NCBI GenBank assembly: GCA_022225965.2
Contig: JAKJXP020000005.1
Span: 771,327-835,326, forward strand
Source: Diatrype stigma
Lineage: Eukaryota > Ascomycota > Sordariomycetes > Xylariales > Diatrypaceae
Direction: 5' to 3'
Length of the DNA: 64,000 nt
Made by a program: the position numbers and the translations under genes. Positions 45,539 through 56,572 of this stretch are shown here, piece by piece. Position 1 is the stretch's first letter, and each line of letters opens with the position of its first letter. The notes below the pieces were generated by a model that saw only the letters and a program-made list of their open reading frames with translations, was not told where the DNA came from and ran no database searches.

Positions 45539-47101
45539 ATGCCTCCACGCGTAGATGTAACCGACATCGGCAACATGCCGTACCCAACTGTACGCAACAT
45601 TCTGTTGCAGGTGAACAACGCCAAGCAGCTGCGGCAGCTGGAGGAGAACTCGCCCCAGCTCGAGGGCGAGGATGTGGAGTGCTGGACGCGCCTCATCAAG
45701 AAGGACTTCCCCGTGCTGGCGAAGAAGCACAACTTCGAGCCGAAGAACCCGGCCTCGTGGTACCTCATCTACGCCAAGTACGAGCGGCTCGAGGCCGAGC
45801 AGAAGCGCGAGGCCGAGGCCAAGCTGAAGGCCGCCTTCGCCGGTCTCAAGAAGGAGAAGGCTGAGAACGTCAGCCACATCGTCGCCAGCCGCAAGCTGCC
45901 CCGCCCGCCCAAGGACGGCAGAGGCATCCCCGGTGGCGCGCGCAGGACCGGTACTGGTGGCAGGCGTCCCGACGACGGCGACCTCCGCTTCACCAGCGGC
46001 ACCCGCACCAAGACCACGACCGGCAAGGGCATCCTCCGCAAGGCCTACCGCGAGGCCCGCGAGATCAGCGCTCGCAACCGCCTCGCCACTCCCACCGGCC
46101 TGCTCCCCGTCCGCCAGGGCCAGATCGCCAGCGCCCCCAAGGCCATGGTCGAGGAGGCTCGCATCAAGGCACAGCCTGCGATTCGAGGAGGAGCCAGCGG
46201 AACCAGCAGCGGTAACCGCCGCCCCAGCACCAGCGGTGCATCCACTCTGCTCGAGCAGAAGCGCGCCCGCGAGCTGGAGGAGCGCGAGGCGAGACTGCGC
46301 CAGCTGAAGAACGCCAAGAAGGGCGACACCACTAAGACCACGTTCGTCTCGGACTCGGATCTAGAGGACGAGGGCGACGATGGCTATTCTGGTGCGCGTG
46401 GGCGTGCGCAGGAACAGGACAACGACGACGATGACGACGATGATCCGTATAACAGTAACGGTCTTGGTGGCGGCCTCGATGTAGACGAGCTCGAGGACCT
46501 GTTCGACGAGAAGCCCGGCAGCAGCAGCAAGCCTGCTACTAGCAAGACCGGCACTAGCACCGGCAGGAAGCTCTCGCTCACGCCTGCGAAGCAGTCAGCA
46601 GCCAGACCTGCCGCTTCTACTGCCACTTCGCCTGCATCGTCAGTTCAGCGTCCTATCATTCCTGTCGTTTCCAAGCGGCGTGGGATCCTTTGTAATGCAC
46701 ACGGATCCACCCGCACGGATCTGAAGCCAGTACCCCGACCTCGAAGCCGCAGCAACAGCACCAGTGCTAGTGCCAGTACTACCACCTCCAAGGCGGCGTC
46801 GCCTTCTAAGCCGACGTCTGCCACTGCAACTACCGCTTCACGACAGCAGCCACCGAAGAAGCTGGCGTATTCGCCGCCTGTCGAGAAGAAGCAACAGTCG
46901 CAGCAATATCCTAGCCCCACGAAGCAGTCGCCGCCTGTCGCCTCTACGACTACGGCTTCATCGGCGAGCCCTGAGCTCAAGCCCCAGGCTTCTGGTTCTG
47001 CATCTGCCCCTGCTCCTGCGGCTCCTACCCCTACTATGGCCCGCAAACGGAAGCCCGTCGATGTTTTCATGAAGCCCAAGCCGAAGATGCAGAAGCGCTG
47101 A
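45539..47101 (+). CDS. Elongin-A domain protein (transcription factor SIII subunit A)
   Basis: A single exon of 520 residues from ATG 45539. This start was chosen because the conserved domain begins right after it and the upstream frame is low-complexity leader. Residues 1 to about 110 form the elongin A domain: YPTVRNILLQVNNAKQLRQLE is the BC/F-box-like helix, then CWTRLIKKDFPVLAKKH and the ASWYLIYAKYERLEAEQKRE coiled coil. The rest is basic and disordered, with RPPKDGR, RKAYREAREISARNR and Ser/Thr/Ala-rich tracts, ending RKRKPVDVFMKPKPKMQKR. Family knowledge: elongin A stimulates RNA polymerase II elongation and, with elongin C and cullin, joins a ubiquitin ligase acting on stalled polymerase. 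A role with the nearby NEDD8 gene through cullin neddylation is biologically linked but the proximity is probably chance. Confidence 0.9.
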   Translation: MPPRVDVTDIGNMPYPTVRNILLQVNNAKQLRQLEENSPQLEGEDVECWTRLIKKDFPVLAKKHNFEPKNPASWYLIYAKYERLEAEQKREAEAKLKAAFAGLKKEKAENVSHIVASRKLPRPPKDGRGIPGGARRTGTGGRRPDDGDLRFTSGTRTKTTTGKGILRKAYREAREISARNRLATPTGLLPVRQGQIASAPKAMVEEARIKAQPAIRGGASGTSSGNRRPSTSGASTLLEQKRARELEEREARLRQLKNAKKGDTTKTTFVSDSDLEDEGDDGYSGARGRAQEQDNDDDDDDDPYNSNGLGGGLDVDELEDLFDEKPGSSSKPATSKTGTSTGRKLSLTPAKQSAARPAASTATSPASSVQRPIIPVVSKRRGILCNAHGSTRTDLKPVPRPRSRSNSTSASASTTTSKAASPSKPTSATATTASRQQPPKKLAYSPPVEKKQQSQQYPSPTKQSPPVASTTTASSASPELKPQASGSASAPAPAAPTPTMARKRKPVDVFMKPKPKMQKR

Positions 47102-48776
47102 GTACCTTACCTACCTTGTCAGCCAAACAGCCATGAGAACGTTGTCCATAGTTTCCCCTTCTTTAACGAAGGTGGTTTTTTCTTCTCCTTATATACGGAT
47201 TAGAACTTAGAAGGCCTGCTGCCGGACATTGGTTCTCATTGGTACTGCATGGCATACGATACACACTACACTACATTACACTACGCACATACACTATACA
47301 CATACACACGCGTTTTGACTCTCGAGATACCCCTACCATCCTCCTTTCTACTACTATTATTATATCTTGTGTGTCCTGGACACGTAACACCTGCGGAGGC
47401 TGGATTCCAATTGGACTTTGATTCAGGAAGCATACCTGCATTGTATCCTGGACTCTACTTACACCTCGAGCATGCATGGATGGATACGTACTACCTATAC
47501 GGATATCGAAGGGCCGGGTGAGCGGACTTTCTATGGCATACCGGCGTTTTCCCCCGAGAACAGGAACAGGGACAGGCAGTCAGGAGTTTTCATGGCATGG
47601 CATGACATTGCATTGCATGGCTGATTTTTGCTTCTTTGCTTATATGGAACGCTCTCTTTTCTGTTTCTAGGATCGGATCGGCCGCATCGATGGCTCCTAG
47701 CCAAACGGGATGACGGTACGATACGATGCATACATGCATGCATACAACCTGGACAGGAAAACGGCAGGACTAGACCGGACAAAGTTGGCATCTGAAAAGG
47801 GCAAGGACAGAGGGAATGAATGCGCTTGTAGCATAGGAGGTATACTCCTGAGCAACGTCAAGACCAGGTTGTCCAAAGTTTCGTCAGTAGGCGCAATGCC
47901 GACAGGATAGCTCTAATAATTTCGCTGCATATAAATGACAAAGGTGCTATATCACAACCTAACTATAGACTGGTGTTTTGTATAACAAGATTTCCCTTCG
48001 ATTATGTTGAGTGAAGGTCGGCAACTCGAGTATATGTCCCTTCAATCAACCTGTAAGCTTTTGTTTAAAGTATTTGTAACGGCACAGGGAATAAGGACTG
48101 TAGGCATTACACCACAAATTTGGGAGTGTTGTCAAGTCGAGAACCGACTCGACGCTCTTACATCACCTTAAGTATCTCTTCTCTACCAGGTGCACCGGCA
48201 GACCGTGCTTGTTGCGTTGGAGTACCAGGGCCAAGGTACTACTTATACCATCATCTCATCTCAGAGGACGTAAGCACGATGGCGATTTTGGCATTAACCA
48301 AGGCAACACTGTACCTCATCACGAGGATCTGTCGTCGTGGCCAATTGATGCAATGGGGACGGAGCGACTATGTAAGACGAACATGGCTTATATTTGACCC
48401 CGAATCCGGGGTCCGGAGTTTACGTTCCCTAGAAGGGGAATCCCTCTTGATTCAGGCTCCGTGAACACGGAGTTAAGCAGTATTCTAGACGGCGAAACCC
48501 TCGATGTAGACAGGTTCTACTGTATAATTCAGGCCGCGCCCGTGTCGTATAGTTCGATCACAGACTGCGTTGTATCCCTCGCCGGCCTTGAACAAGAACA
48601 CCGTCATGGACTCGCAAAGGATGGATAAAAGGCCAGGAAGCTGGCTGGCTCATCCTACCGTCGACTTCATTTCCCACAGCGCGAACGAACATCTAAGACG
48701 ATTCTATAGTCATCGCTATTATCGTTCCATTCTATTCTAACCAATCGAAATCACCACACCTAGCTACCCTCCAACC
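47102..48776. other. Intergenic upstream of the short-chain dehydrogenase
   Basis: Contains a CACTACACTACA-type run (47265-47310), two long palindromes (48396-48413 and 48457-48472) and otherwise no recognised feature. Confidence 0.5.
48396..48472. promoter_or_regulatory. Two GC palindromes upstream of the dehydrogenase gene
   Basis: GACCCCG/CGGGGTC with a 4-nt spacer (48396-48413) and CTCCGTG/CACGGAG with a 2-nt spacer (48457-48472) lie 305-380 bp before the ATG. Each contains CCG and CGG half-sites facing outward, the pattern bound by Zn(II)2Cys6 regulators. Binding is inference only. Confidence 0.35.
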
Positions 48777-49901
48777 ATGACTGGCTTCCTAAGCTTCGCC
48801 TACCACCAACTAACCTTCCGACCTCAACCTTTGCCACCCACCGTCCGCCTCGACGGCCAAACGGCCATCGTGACCGGATCCAGCGCCGGGCTCGGCTTCG
48901 AGGCGGCCGCAGAGCTCGCCGCGCACGGCCTCGCGCGGCTCGTGCTCGCCGTCCGCAGCGAAGCCCGGGGCGAAGCGGCCCGCGCCCGCATCGCGGCCGC
49001 CAGCCCCGCCTGCGACGTCCGCGCCTGGCTCCTCGACCAGGACGACCTCGCCGACCGCGCCCGGACCCAGCTCGACCGCCTCGACATCGCCTGCCTCAAC
49101 GCCGGCCTCAAGCGCCTGCGGTTCGGCCTTGCCGCCGCTGCCGCCCCGCAGCAGACGCAGCACGAGGCGCACGTCCAGGTCAACCACCCGGGCACGGCGC
49201 TGCTGTCGCTGCTGCTGCTGTCGCCGCTGCGGCGGACGGCGCGGGCGACGGGTTCGCCGTCGCGGCTGACCATCACGGCGTCGAGCGTGGCGTTCTACGG
49301 GGCGCCGACGGAGCTGCTTCTCCCGAGGGACGGGGGCAGCAGTGGCATGCTGCAATGGCTCGACGACCCGGCGTCGTTCGGCCGCGACGGCAGCGCGGAC
49401 CGGTACAACCTGTCGAAGCTGCTGAACGTGCTGTGGATGCGGGCGCTCGCGGCCCGCGTCGACGGCGCGGAGGACAGGGTCGTCGTCGTCATCAACGCGC
49501 TCAACCCGGGCTACTGCCGGAGCGAGTTCCACCGCGCCGACCCCGGCGCGGAGCGGCTCGGGCGCTGGGTCGCTTGGTCCGCCGAGCAGGGCGCCTGGCA
49601 TATCACGGATGCGGCGACGCGGCACCCCGATAGCCATGGGCAGTATCTGAGCGAGCAGCGTATCAGGCCGTAAGTGTAGCCCCCCGCCTCATTTGCCCCG
49701 CGCCTTACACGCATTTCATGCCCCTTTTTTTCCTTCTATCGCTCTATACGGCTGACTACCTGCTTAATGGACCCGTGTATTAGGGTGTCCCGTTTCGTGC
49801 TTTCACCTGAAGGCAAAGCGGCGCAGGATAAGTTGTGGAACGAGACGCTCGAGCTGTTCCGAAAGGAGGTCGAGGGTATTGACCTGAGCGAATTCGAGTG
49901 A
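48777..49901 (+). CDS. Short-chain dehydrogenase/reductase
   Basis: Exons 48777-49669 and 49784-49901 give 336 residues. The splice restores Pro-Val in QRIRP-VSRFVLSPEG. Features of the classical SDR fold are visible: TGSSAGLG (33-40) for the dinucleotide, LNAGL, the Ser in TASSVAF, and the catalytic YNLSK (Tyr210, Lys214). The NPGYCRSEF segment after the active site is also typical. The layout resembles fungal retinol dehydrogenase/WW-oxidoreductase-like SDRs. The substrate cannot be read from sequence. The coding region is very GC-rich and so carries long shadow frames on both strands. Two palindromes upstream suggest specific regulation. No biosynthetic cluster is visible around it. Confidence 0.92.
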
Positions 49902-50818
49902 CCGAGTATCAACTAGACAGGGGTTTGTGATTGCTAGACATTGTTACGGTCGTACATAGGCAGCAGCGTGTACATATTAATATACGTAGATCGCATTGCT
50001 TATTGCTCAATTAAAGCCTGGTAGATGTCCTTACGCACCTAAGTGAAGCATGAATCCATCGTTTTGGTGCCAATTGGCATGACTCGTCTTTTTTCTTGCT
50101 CATATAATTACGAAGGTAGGCCACTGGCTATCTGCATACTGAGGCATGCATCACATCTGCCCAATACCAAACATGCCGTGTGTGCTTCGATGCCTTCATC
50201 TTCACGTCCCCTCTGCTCATCTCGTACGGGGAAAATGACTTGTGTAGGTGTGCAATGCAACTTGGTAGTCTATTAAGCCGTATCATTGGCGTCTTCTCCG
50301 CCATTCCTGTCCTTGTCTGCCTCTCTAGTCTGTTCGTTCGTCCGTTATCCTTATGGGGGGCGACCAGAGGGAGAATAAGCCATGCCCGTCATATCTACCG
50401 GATCGACCCGAATCGGCCGTGAGAATACTTCTGCCGAGACTAGAGTCTGAATGCATGTTCAAGGCCGTTTCCCCCTCTCGCTACCCGTTACGTCACGATG
50501 CAATGCAATGCCAATGCGCGCATGCTCTTAATCAAACAAGAAACAAAAAGCCAACCTCTCCTTCCGGTTGTCCCGTAAGTCCGGCCGCGCCAGCCGGTTG
50601 AAACATCTACCAACATACACTACACAGGCCCTGTATTCATCCGTATGAATGCAGCAGCCCGTCCGTCCGCTTTTTGTTTACCAAGTAGAGACTCGTATCG
50701 CCGGCGGGTTACCAACGGTCACCACTGCCATATCGCATACCATCGGTGCGCTTTTGCGGTCATCACACAAGATTTCTGGCTCGTACAGACTTTTGTTTTG
50801 TCTTGTTCTGTGCTTGTC
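49902..50818. other. Intergenic between convergent dehydrogenase and NEDD8
   Basis: This is shared 3' flank. No recognised feature. Confidence 0.6.
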
Positions 50819-51655
50819 CTATAGCGTCGGAGGGGAGGGGAGCATATCAACGCTCTCGACGAAGGAGCGGCCGCCACGCAGCGCGAGCACCAGATGGAGA
50901 GTGGCGCCGCCCTCGAGGGCGTATTCGGTGGCTGTCTTATCGTCGACCCTGTAGTGTTTGTTTCAACTTGGTCAGTACACACGTGGAGTTGAGCCGGGCC
51001 TCCTTGGCTACCAGCCAGGGCTGTCAGATTGGTAGGTATATCTGAGAGGCGTATTGGGTTTAACGAACATTTGTTTACCACCGTAGATCAATCTCTGCTG
51101 GACGGGCGGGATGCCCTCTTTCTCCTCGACCTTCTCCTTGATCTGAGAGACCTAGGACTCACATCACCGGTTAGTATGCGCAAAAAGGAAAGTATATACA
51201 GAATGGCTACAGTGGGATCTCGTAGATGTAGGGAAGAAGGTATGCAGGCAAGTGCTTAGGCCGCTAGACACATGCCGCGGAAGCCGAGAACATCATTGGG
51301 GGGTGTATAGACTGCCCGTGTATCGGTCTTGAATAGGTGGGCTGGGTATGGCGCAATGCCTGGGGATTTCGGTTTGGAAAGGGATTGTGCCATGTGCCTA
51401 CCCTGTCGCTAGGCTCTATGTCGAGCTCGATCTCCTTGCCCGTCAGGGTGCGCACTCTGTTGTCCGTTCGTCAGCCAGGAGTCCACAGCTTCCAACTATA
51501 ACCTCCCTCGTCCTAGTGATACTTCCCATTCGCGAGGGAGGTAGACATGCGGACCACGATGCGCTCTTGCTGGTTGATACCGACGATATATGGTGGGGTA
51601 GCGCACGGCAGAAGAGGGAGACAGGAAAGCACAGCTTAACTTACTTGATTTGCAT
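50819..51655 (-). CDS. RUB1: NEDD8/Rub1 ubiquitin-like modifier precursor
   Basis: Four exons on the minus strand: 51655-51645 (only 11 nt, MQI plus two bases), 51456-51402, 51151-51069 and 50948-50819. Together they encode 92 residues with every phase matching. The third intron uses a GTTCGT donor. The product reads [20 protein letters not shown] and continues with [27 protein letters not shown] and HLVLALRGG. Ala72 in LALRGG separates NEDD8 from ubiquitin, which has Arg there. A 16-residue tail after Gly76 must be removed by a hydrolase before conjugation. Family knowledge: NEDD8 is attached to cullins and activates SCF-type ubiquitin ligases. No long ORF marks this gene, so ORF-based calling would miss it. 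Confidence 0.93.
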
Positions 51656-52253
51656 CTTGGAGGTTGTTTCTGGTCTGGCGGTGGGGATGAAAGTTTACGG
51701 CGAGGGTCTCTTTGGGAGAATAGAATATCGAATACGGTCTATTGGTGGTTTGGTCGTGGGCGTGAGTGAGAGTGATTGGGCAATCGGCGTGTCAGGGTTG
51801 AAGTTCATGAACGGAAGGAAGTGTTGGAAGCTGTTGGTTACGGAATAGCGGGTGATGGTAGGCGGCGGGTGGAGGGGTTGAGTTACCTTGGTACTTACTA
51901 CCTAGGTATGAGCTATGAAGGGGCAATGTCAATATCCGATAATTACATAACTAGCTATAGACTAACAGATCCATCCATGCATCTAAGCCATATTACAGGC
52001 ATTCCGTTATAAAAGGGACGATGGACATTTCATCCGCGCACTGTAACTCAGACCCGAACTTGATGTTTTACTGTCGGCATTTGGGTAATACTATAGATGG
52101 AAAATCGTCGCTTTGGACAGTAGCAGGCAGCTGTAGGGATCATGGGAAGGGAGATATGATGTGCAGGATGTCGTTGATCTACATAGCAATATACAGGAAA
52201 AGGGATAACTATATATACGATGCAGCCTTTACTCAACTATCCACTTGGTAATG
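51656..52253. other. NEDD8 promoter and phosphatase 3' flank
   Basis: The two genes are in tandem on the minus strand. No additional feature was recognised. Confidence 0.55.
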
Positions 52254-53999
52254 CTATGCATCACCGCAAACCTCCCTCCACTTCGCATCGCCATGCGTCA
52301 CGTTCAGCGCAGCCTTTACCTTCGCCGTGTCCAGGAAGTTGTCGAACGAGCAGGTCCCGTACTCGTCGATAGCGCACCCCGTCGGGCCGAGGCCGTAGTT
52401 TGCCCCGTTCAGGACGAGCTGGATCCTGCTGCTGCCGCTGCCGCCGCCGCTGCTCTCGCCCTCGCTCTCACCTCCTTCTTCTCCGCACTCAAGCCGCTTC
52501 CAGAGCATGTACGATGCGAACGGCACCAGCCGCGCCGTCTGCCACGATCTGTGCCGGTCTACGGGACCCTCGGGCGGAAACGCGTCGTCAGCGGCCAGCC
52601 CGAGCGCCGTCAGTCCGAAGGCGAGGGTCTTGTCGTGGCAGAAGTTGAGCGAGAGGAGCTTCTCCTTTCCACTTCGATCCTGGTCTTGATCCTCATCTGA
52701 AAAAACCCGCTCCTGCCCCTGCCCCTGCCCCTGCCCCAAAAACGCCGTGACGTTCCCGACCAGCAAGCCGCCGAGCACGGCGCCCATGTCGCCCGGCAGC
52801 CCGTAGCCCGAGAACCCGCGCTGCCTCAGGTCGTACTCGTACTCGTTGTCCAGGACCTCCCCGGGCTCGAAGACATCGCACCACGGGGATCCCGACTCTG
52901 CTTCATCCATGCTAACACCAATGCCGCGCGCCGCCGTCCCGTAAGCGCACGCCCAGAACATGCCGTGCACGTGCGCGGGCGTGAAGCGCACGCCCGGCCA
53001 CGGCCCCGCCAGGAGCGCGTTGAGCCGGTCCGCGATCGGCGGCAGGTAGACGGCGCCCCAGCGCGCCGCGGGGTCGCTGCCTAGCCGCTCGTCCCACGCG
53101 CTGCACGTCTCGTGCGGCGTGATCCAGCTGGGCGTGTCGCTGTCCTCCGGGACCACGCGCAGAAATGGGGGCGGGGGTGTCGTCGAGGCGTTGCCTCTAC
53201 CGCTGGCGCTGGCGCTGGCGCTGGCGCTGCTGGCGATGGCGCGTCCGTGGTAGCCGGCCAGGAACCAGCTTGCTGACTCGACGACGCGGTCTTCGTCGCC
53301 GGCTACTGCTAGCGCTGCGCCGTCGTCGTCGGGCTCGGTGTACAGATCCGGGTACCGCAGGCGGAGCGCCACGCCGTGGTCGAAGAGCTGCTGGCGGCCG
53401 GGGGCCGTCAGATCGTCAACGCCGAGAGTGAGAGTGTTCCTCCACCCCGTTTCCTTCTGGAGGAACGACCAGGCGCGGGGCACGGGGCCCCGGGGGCTCG
53501 AGAACAGCGCGCTGTTGTTCCCGATGTAGTCGGCTAGCCCCTGGATTACGGGGAGCTCATCCCCGTGCGGGTACCGGCTGCCGTGCCGGTGGATCAGGAA
53601 GGCCCTGCTCGCGGTGCAGCCCGGAGGTGTGCCTGACTTCAGCCACTCCGGGGTGTTGGGGGGCACGAAGAAGGGCGATAGGTGGCCGAGGTGCTTGTAT
53701 CGGTCGAAATTGCTGTGGTGGTCATCGTGTGATTCGTTTGAGGACACTGAATTCGCGACGAGGGGAAGGGCCTCTACTGCTGCTGCTGCTGCGACTGCTC
53801 CTGGTGGCGAGAAGTTCAGGCCGCTCATGAATCGTTCCAAGCTTGCTTCCTTCCAGCATCCGATCATCCCCACCGCGGCTAAACTTAGCATTATAACTCC
53901 CAGCCACCATCGCCAGCTCCCGGCACCGCACCATCGGGGACGGACTGGCTTATGAGTCTCTTTTCCATACGCTGTAGCTCTCGGTTTCTCGGTCGTCAT
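52254..53999 (-). CDS. Membrane-anchored histidine acid phosphatase (phytase-like)
   Basis: A single exon of 581 residues. One hydrophobic segment (about 31-48, WWLGVIMLSLAAVGMIG) follows a short basic N-terminus, giving a type II anchor or uncleaved signal. The branch-2 histidine phosphatase motifs are present: RHGSRYP (138-144, nucleophile His139) and the proton-donor pair His455-Asp456 in NFCHDKTLAF. Family knowledge: these enzymes cleave phosphomonoesters, including phytate, at the cell surface or outside. Several NxT/S sequons support secretion. A low-complexity Ser-Ala run (SSASASASASG) and a Gly-Gln-rich run sit in surface loops. The eight or so cysteines fit the disulfide-rich fold. 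Substrate preference is not readable. Confidence 0.92.
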   Translation of the reverse strand: MTTEKPRATAYGKETHKPVRPRWCGAGSWRWWLGVIMLSLAAVGMIGCWKEASLERFMSGLNFSPPGAVAAAAAVEALPLVANSVSSNESHDDHHSNFDRYKHLGHLSPFFVPPNTPEWLKSGTPPGCTASRAFLIHRHGSRYPHGDELPVIQGLADYIGNNSALFSSPRGPVPRAWSFLQKETGWRNTLTLGVDDLTAPGRQQLFDHGVALRLRYPDLYTEPDDDGAALAVAGDEDRVVESASWFLAGYHGRAIASSASASASASGRGNASTTPPPPFLRVVPEDSDTPSWITPHETCSAWDERLGSDPAARWGAVYLPPIADRLNALLAGPWPGVRFTPAHVHGMFWACAYGTAARGIGVSMDEAESGSPWCDVFEPGEVLDNEYEYDLRQRGFSGYGLPGDMGAVLGGLLVGNVTAFLGQGQGQGQERVFSDEDQDQDRSGKEKLLSLNFCHDKTLAFGLTALGLAADDAFPPEGPVDRHRSWQTARLVPFASYMLWKRLECGEEGGESEGESSGGGSGSSRIQLVLNGANYGLGPTGCAIDEYGTCSFDNFLDTAKVKAALNVTHGDAKWREVCGDA

Positions 54000-55460
54000 A
54001 CCGAATACCAGTACACAGTATCCTCCAAGTAAGAGAATGACTATACTGACACAAAAGATGCATCAAGCAATTTTGAGGCCAGCTTATTCTTTTGTAAGGC
54101 GGTAAGTTAGGATTCTCGCCAAGAATGACATCACCGCACATCAACGAGGCACTATGATATTTCGCAGCACGTTTCAAATTGCTGGGAACGCCTCACGATA
54201 CGCCAATACAAGTCTCGGCGAGCGGGTCTTGCATTATAATTGCAGCTCTTATACCTATCTAGTCGTTCTGGGAACAATGCTGCCTGGTCCATTGGCATAA
54301 CCTCATAGTCAGACTTTGCAGAGACGTGGTTCCAGTCTACAGATCATTGTAACAAGATTGGAAGAGGAGCGATGTTTTCGTGCCCTAAATCGATACCTGT
54401 ATGATCGGACCAGTCGACACTTCCCATGTGAACATCGTGTGTGGAGGCATCACCTCCACCAGCCAACCAGCCATGGTCTTAAATGTCCACGAACAATTTC
54501 CACCCATTCGCAAAGGCCGGAAACCCATGTTTATGATATAGCTAAACGTAATGGTATAAACAAACCGTTACTTTGTTGAGTATGTTTGGGAAGTAAGAGA
54601 GCTTACGCATCGTGCTCGTGACGGGAGGTAGGAGTCTTAGCATGGCTACCCCTATTACTGCTTCGAAGGGGTTTCCCAGAACACAATACTACCGATGAAG
54701 GCAGAGAAACCATGAATGAAGGCTCACCCACGAAAAAGTGTGTATGTAGCTCTTACGTATCTCAGCCTAAATCGACCTCTCTTTCCTCAGTTGATATTAC
54801 TAAAGGTACAGCATATAAGTGTTCTTGCATTGCTGATCAGAGTAGACGAGGGCGTTGGTACTTGTCCTTAAAGACCAAGCGAAAGTTGGCGTTGACTGTT
54901 GCATAAGCCATCTTCCTTTCTTTCGCGATGCGAGACCTGCATCTATATACCTCCCGAAAGAGGGAGCCGGACGGGAACGGCTTCCTGCTTTGATAACATG
55001 CTGATCCGAACTCTGATTGCGGTTCCGTGGCCGGCTTACTACGCCAAACGCATGTCAGAGACCAACGCGGATCTGGTGCGCTCGGCACTGTAGGCTGTAT
55101 GGCGTAGAGCCGTGTCCAATTCCCAAAAGACTCCAAATGTCCGAGGCTGACAGTAAGATGAAAGTCCCGGTATGCTTAGCAGCCTCGCGGCGAAGTTCAA
55201 CTGCCTCATTAGGACGGGAAAAGTTCTATTGCTTATAAGGCACAGCCAACTAAACAACATGTTACAGACGCGATGGTGGTTGACTTCGGTATGCATCCGG
55301 GAGATAAATAGCAGCCGCCGGACGTCTGTCTGTCAAACTTCCAGAATTCCTGGGATTCATAACCACTTAGCAGCAACTGGCACTTCATAAGTTAAAAGCT
55401 ACATTGTCTTCACCTACCTACCTCTATACACTCCTTCCGTTCCCCCAAGAGAAAAAAAAA
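54000..55460. other. Divergent intergenic region, phosphatase and small secreted protein
   Basis: Contains the two promoters. Several short frames lack protein-like features. The leader before the secreted-protein ATG ends in an A-rich run. Confidence 0.55.
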
Positions 55461-55974
55461 ATGCAGTTCTCTACCGTCTTCACGGCTCTCATCACTCTAG
55501 CCGCCACGGGCGCCTCCGCCGCTGCCGCCATCAAGAACCGTCGCAACGAGACGGACCCCGTCGGCATAGTCGTCCTCTACAACAACGCCAAGTGCGATCT
55601 GGAGCCCCACGAGACATTCATGCTTTGGGACGTCGGCGACTGTGTCACCCTTGACCAGGGCTACGGGTCTGCCTACCTATCCCCCAAGAACTCGCTCGGC
55701 GAGCACTTCCGTAAGTTCGCCCCCCAGGTCTTGATGTAGCTCAAAGAGGCAGGGACATGGAACGAGTAGGGGGGAGACTTTACAAGAAGAGCTAAGCTAA
55801 CCTTTCTTTCTTATCGCCACCGTAGTTGTGGGATTCAGCGAGAAGAACTGCTCGGGCGTCGTTCAGGTGACGCCTCCGTCCCTCTGCTCCGGCAACCCGA
55901 ACCAACTGGCTATCTGGTCCATCGGCGCCATGCCCGCACCTCCGTTCTCCGCTGAGCCCTCCTCCACTGCCTAA
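55461..55974 (+). CDS. Small secreted cysteine-containing protein, function unknown
   Basis: Exons 55461-55710 and 55826-55974 give 132 residues. The donor GTAAGT and acceptor TAG restore HF-LVGFSEKN. A clear signal peptide (about 1-21, QFSTVFTALITLAATGASA) is followed by a mature domain of about 110 residues. It has four cysteines (NAKC, GDC, KNC, SLC), enough for two disulfides, one NET sequon and a Pro/Ser tail. I do not recognise a family. Size, secretion and even cysteine number are typical of fungal effector candidates or cell-wall-associated small proteins, but this is not evidence of such a role. The start follows an A-rich leader and no upstream in-frame ATG extends it usefully. Confidence 0.85.
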
Positions 55975-56572
55975 GGACCTGAACTAGCAATGCCACGGAT
56001 TGGGTCTGGTTTGCGGACTCAACTTCAGGTTGGGTCATGCATGCGGGTCAAGTGTACTCAGAGCTTCTACTTCTGTTAGTTAGACTGGTATATTCTAGTA
56101 GTATAAAAGGTTGATGGAATTGGGGTTTATCTTCTACACTGTACATATCTTCAGACTGTTTGTATATATGACTGTACTAGTGGGTTTCAATATCATAGCT
56201 TTAAGTATTGGCCCCGAACAACAGGGTAACATAATTGTAAGACGACGTGATCAGCATTAGTATCAGGTATGTATACATTGATAAGGGGCTTCACGATGAG
56301 TTCCTACGGGCTACAAAATTTAGTAACCGATTATGACTCCCTTCTCTGCCTACATTACCCTGGGCTTGCTTGACCAGCAAGGGACGCAACCCCAAGCCTA
56401 GGAAAATTATTCGGAATCTTAAGCACAGGTTGAATCACATCGTGACAGCAAGAACCTCAACCGAGGCTTATACTTCGTACAAAACACCAGAACGACGTCT
56501 CTGTGAGACCATTTTGTCCACTATGGTCGATATTCGAACAGTACACACGCTATTTACACTCTGAACACCTAA
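55975..56572. other. Intergenic between convergent genes
   Basis: This is 3' flank of the small secreted protein and DUF3500 genes. Nothing was recognised. Confidence 0.6.

Noticed and set aside
48360..48480. GC palindromes considered as tRNA or 5S rRNA arms
   Set aside because: Neither the TTCRANY loop nor the 5S internal control sequence is present, so I kept them only as possible protein-binding palindromes.
52912..53431. Arg/Trp-rich short frames across the phosphatase
   Set aside because: Shadows of the GC-rich phosphatase gene; no domains or plausible starts.
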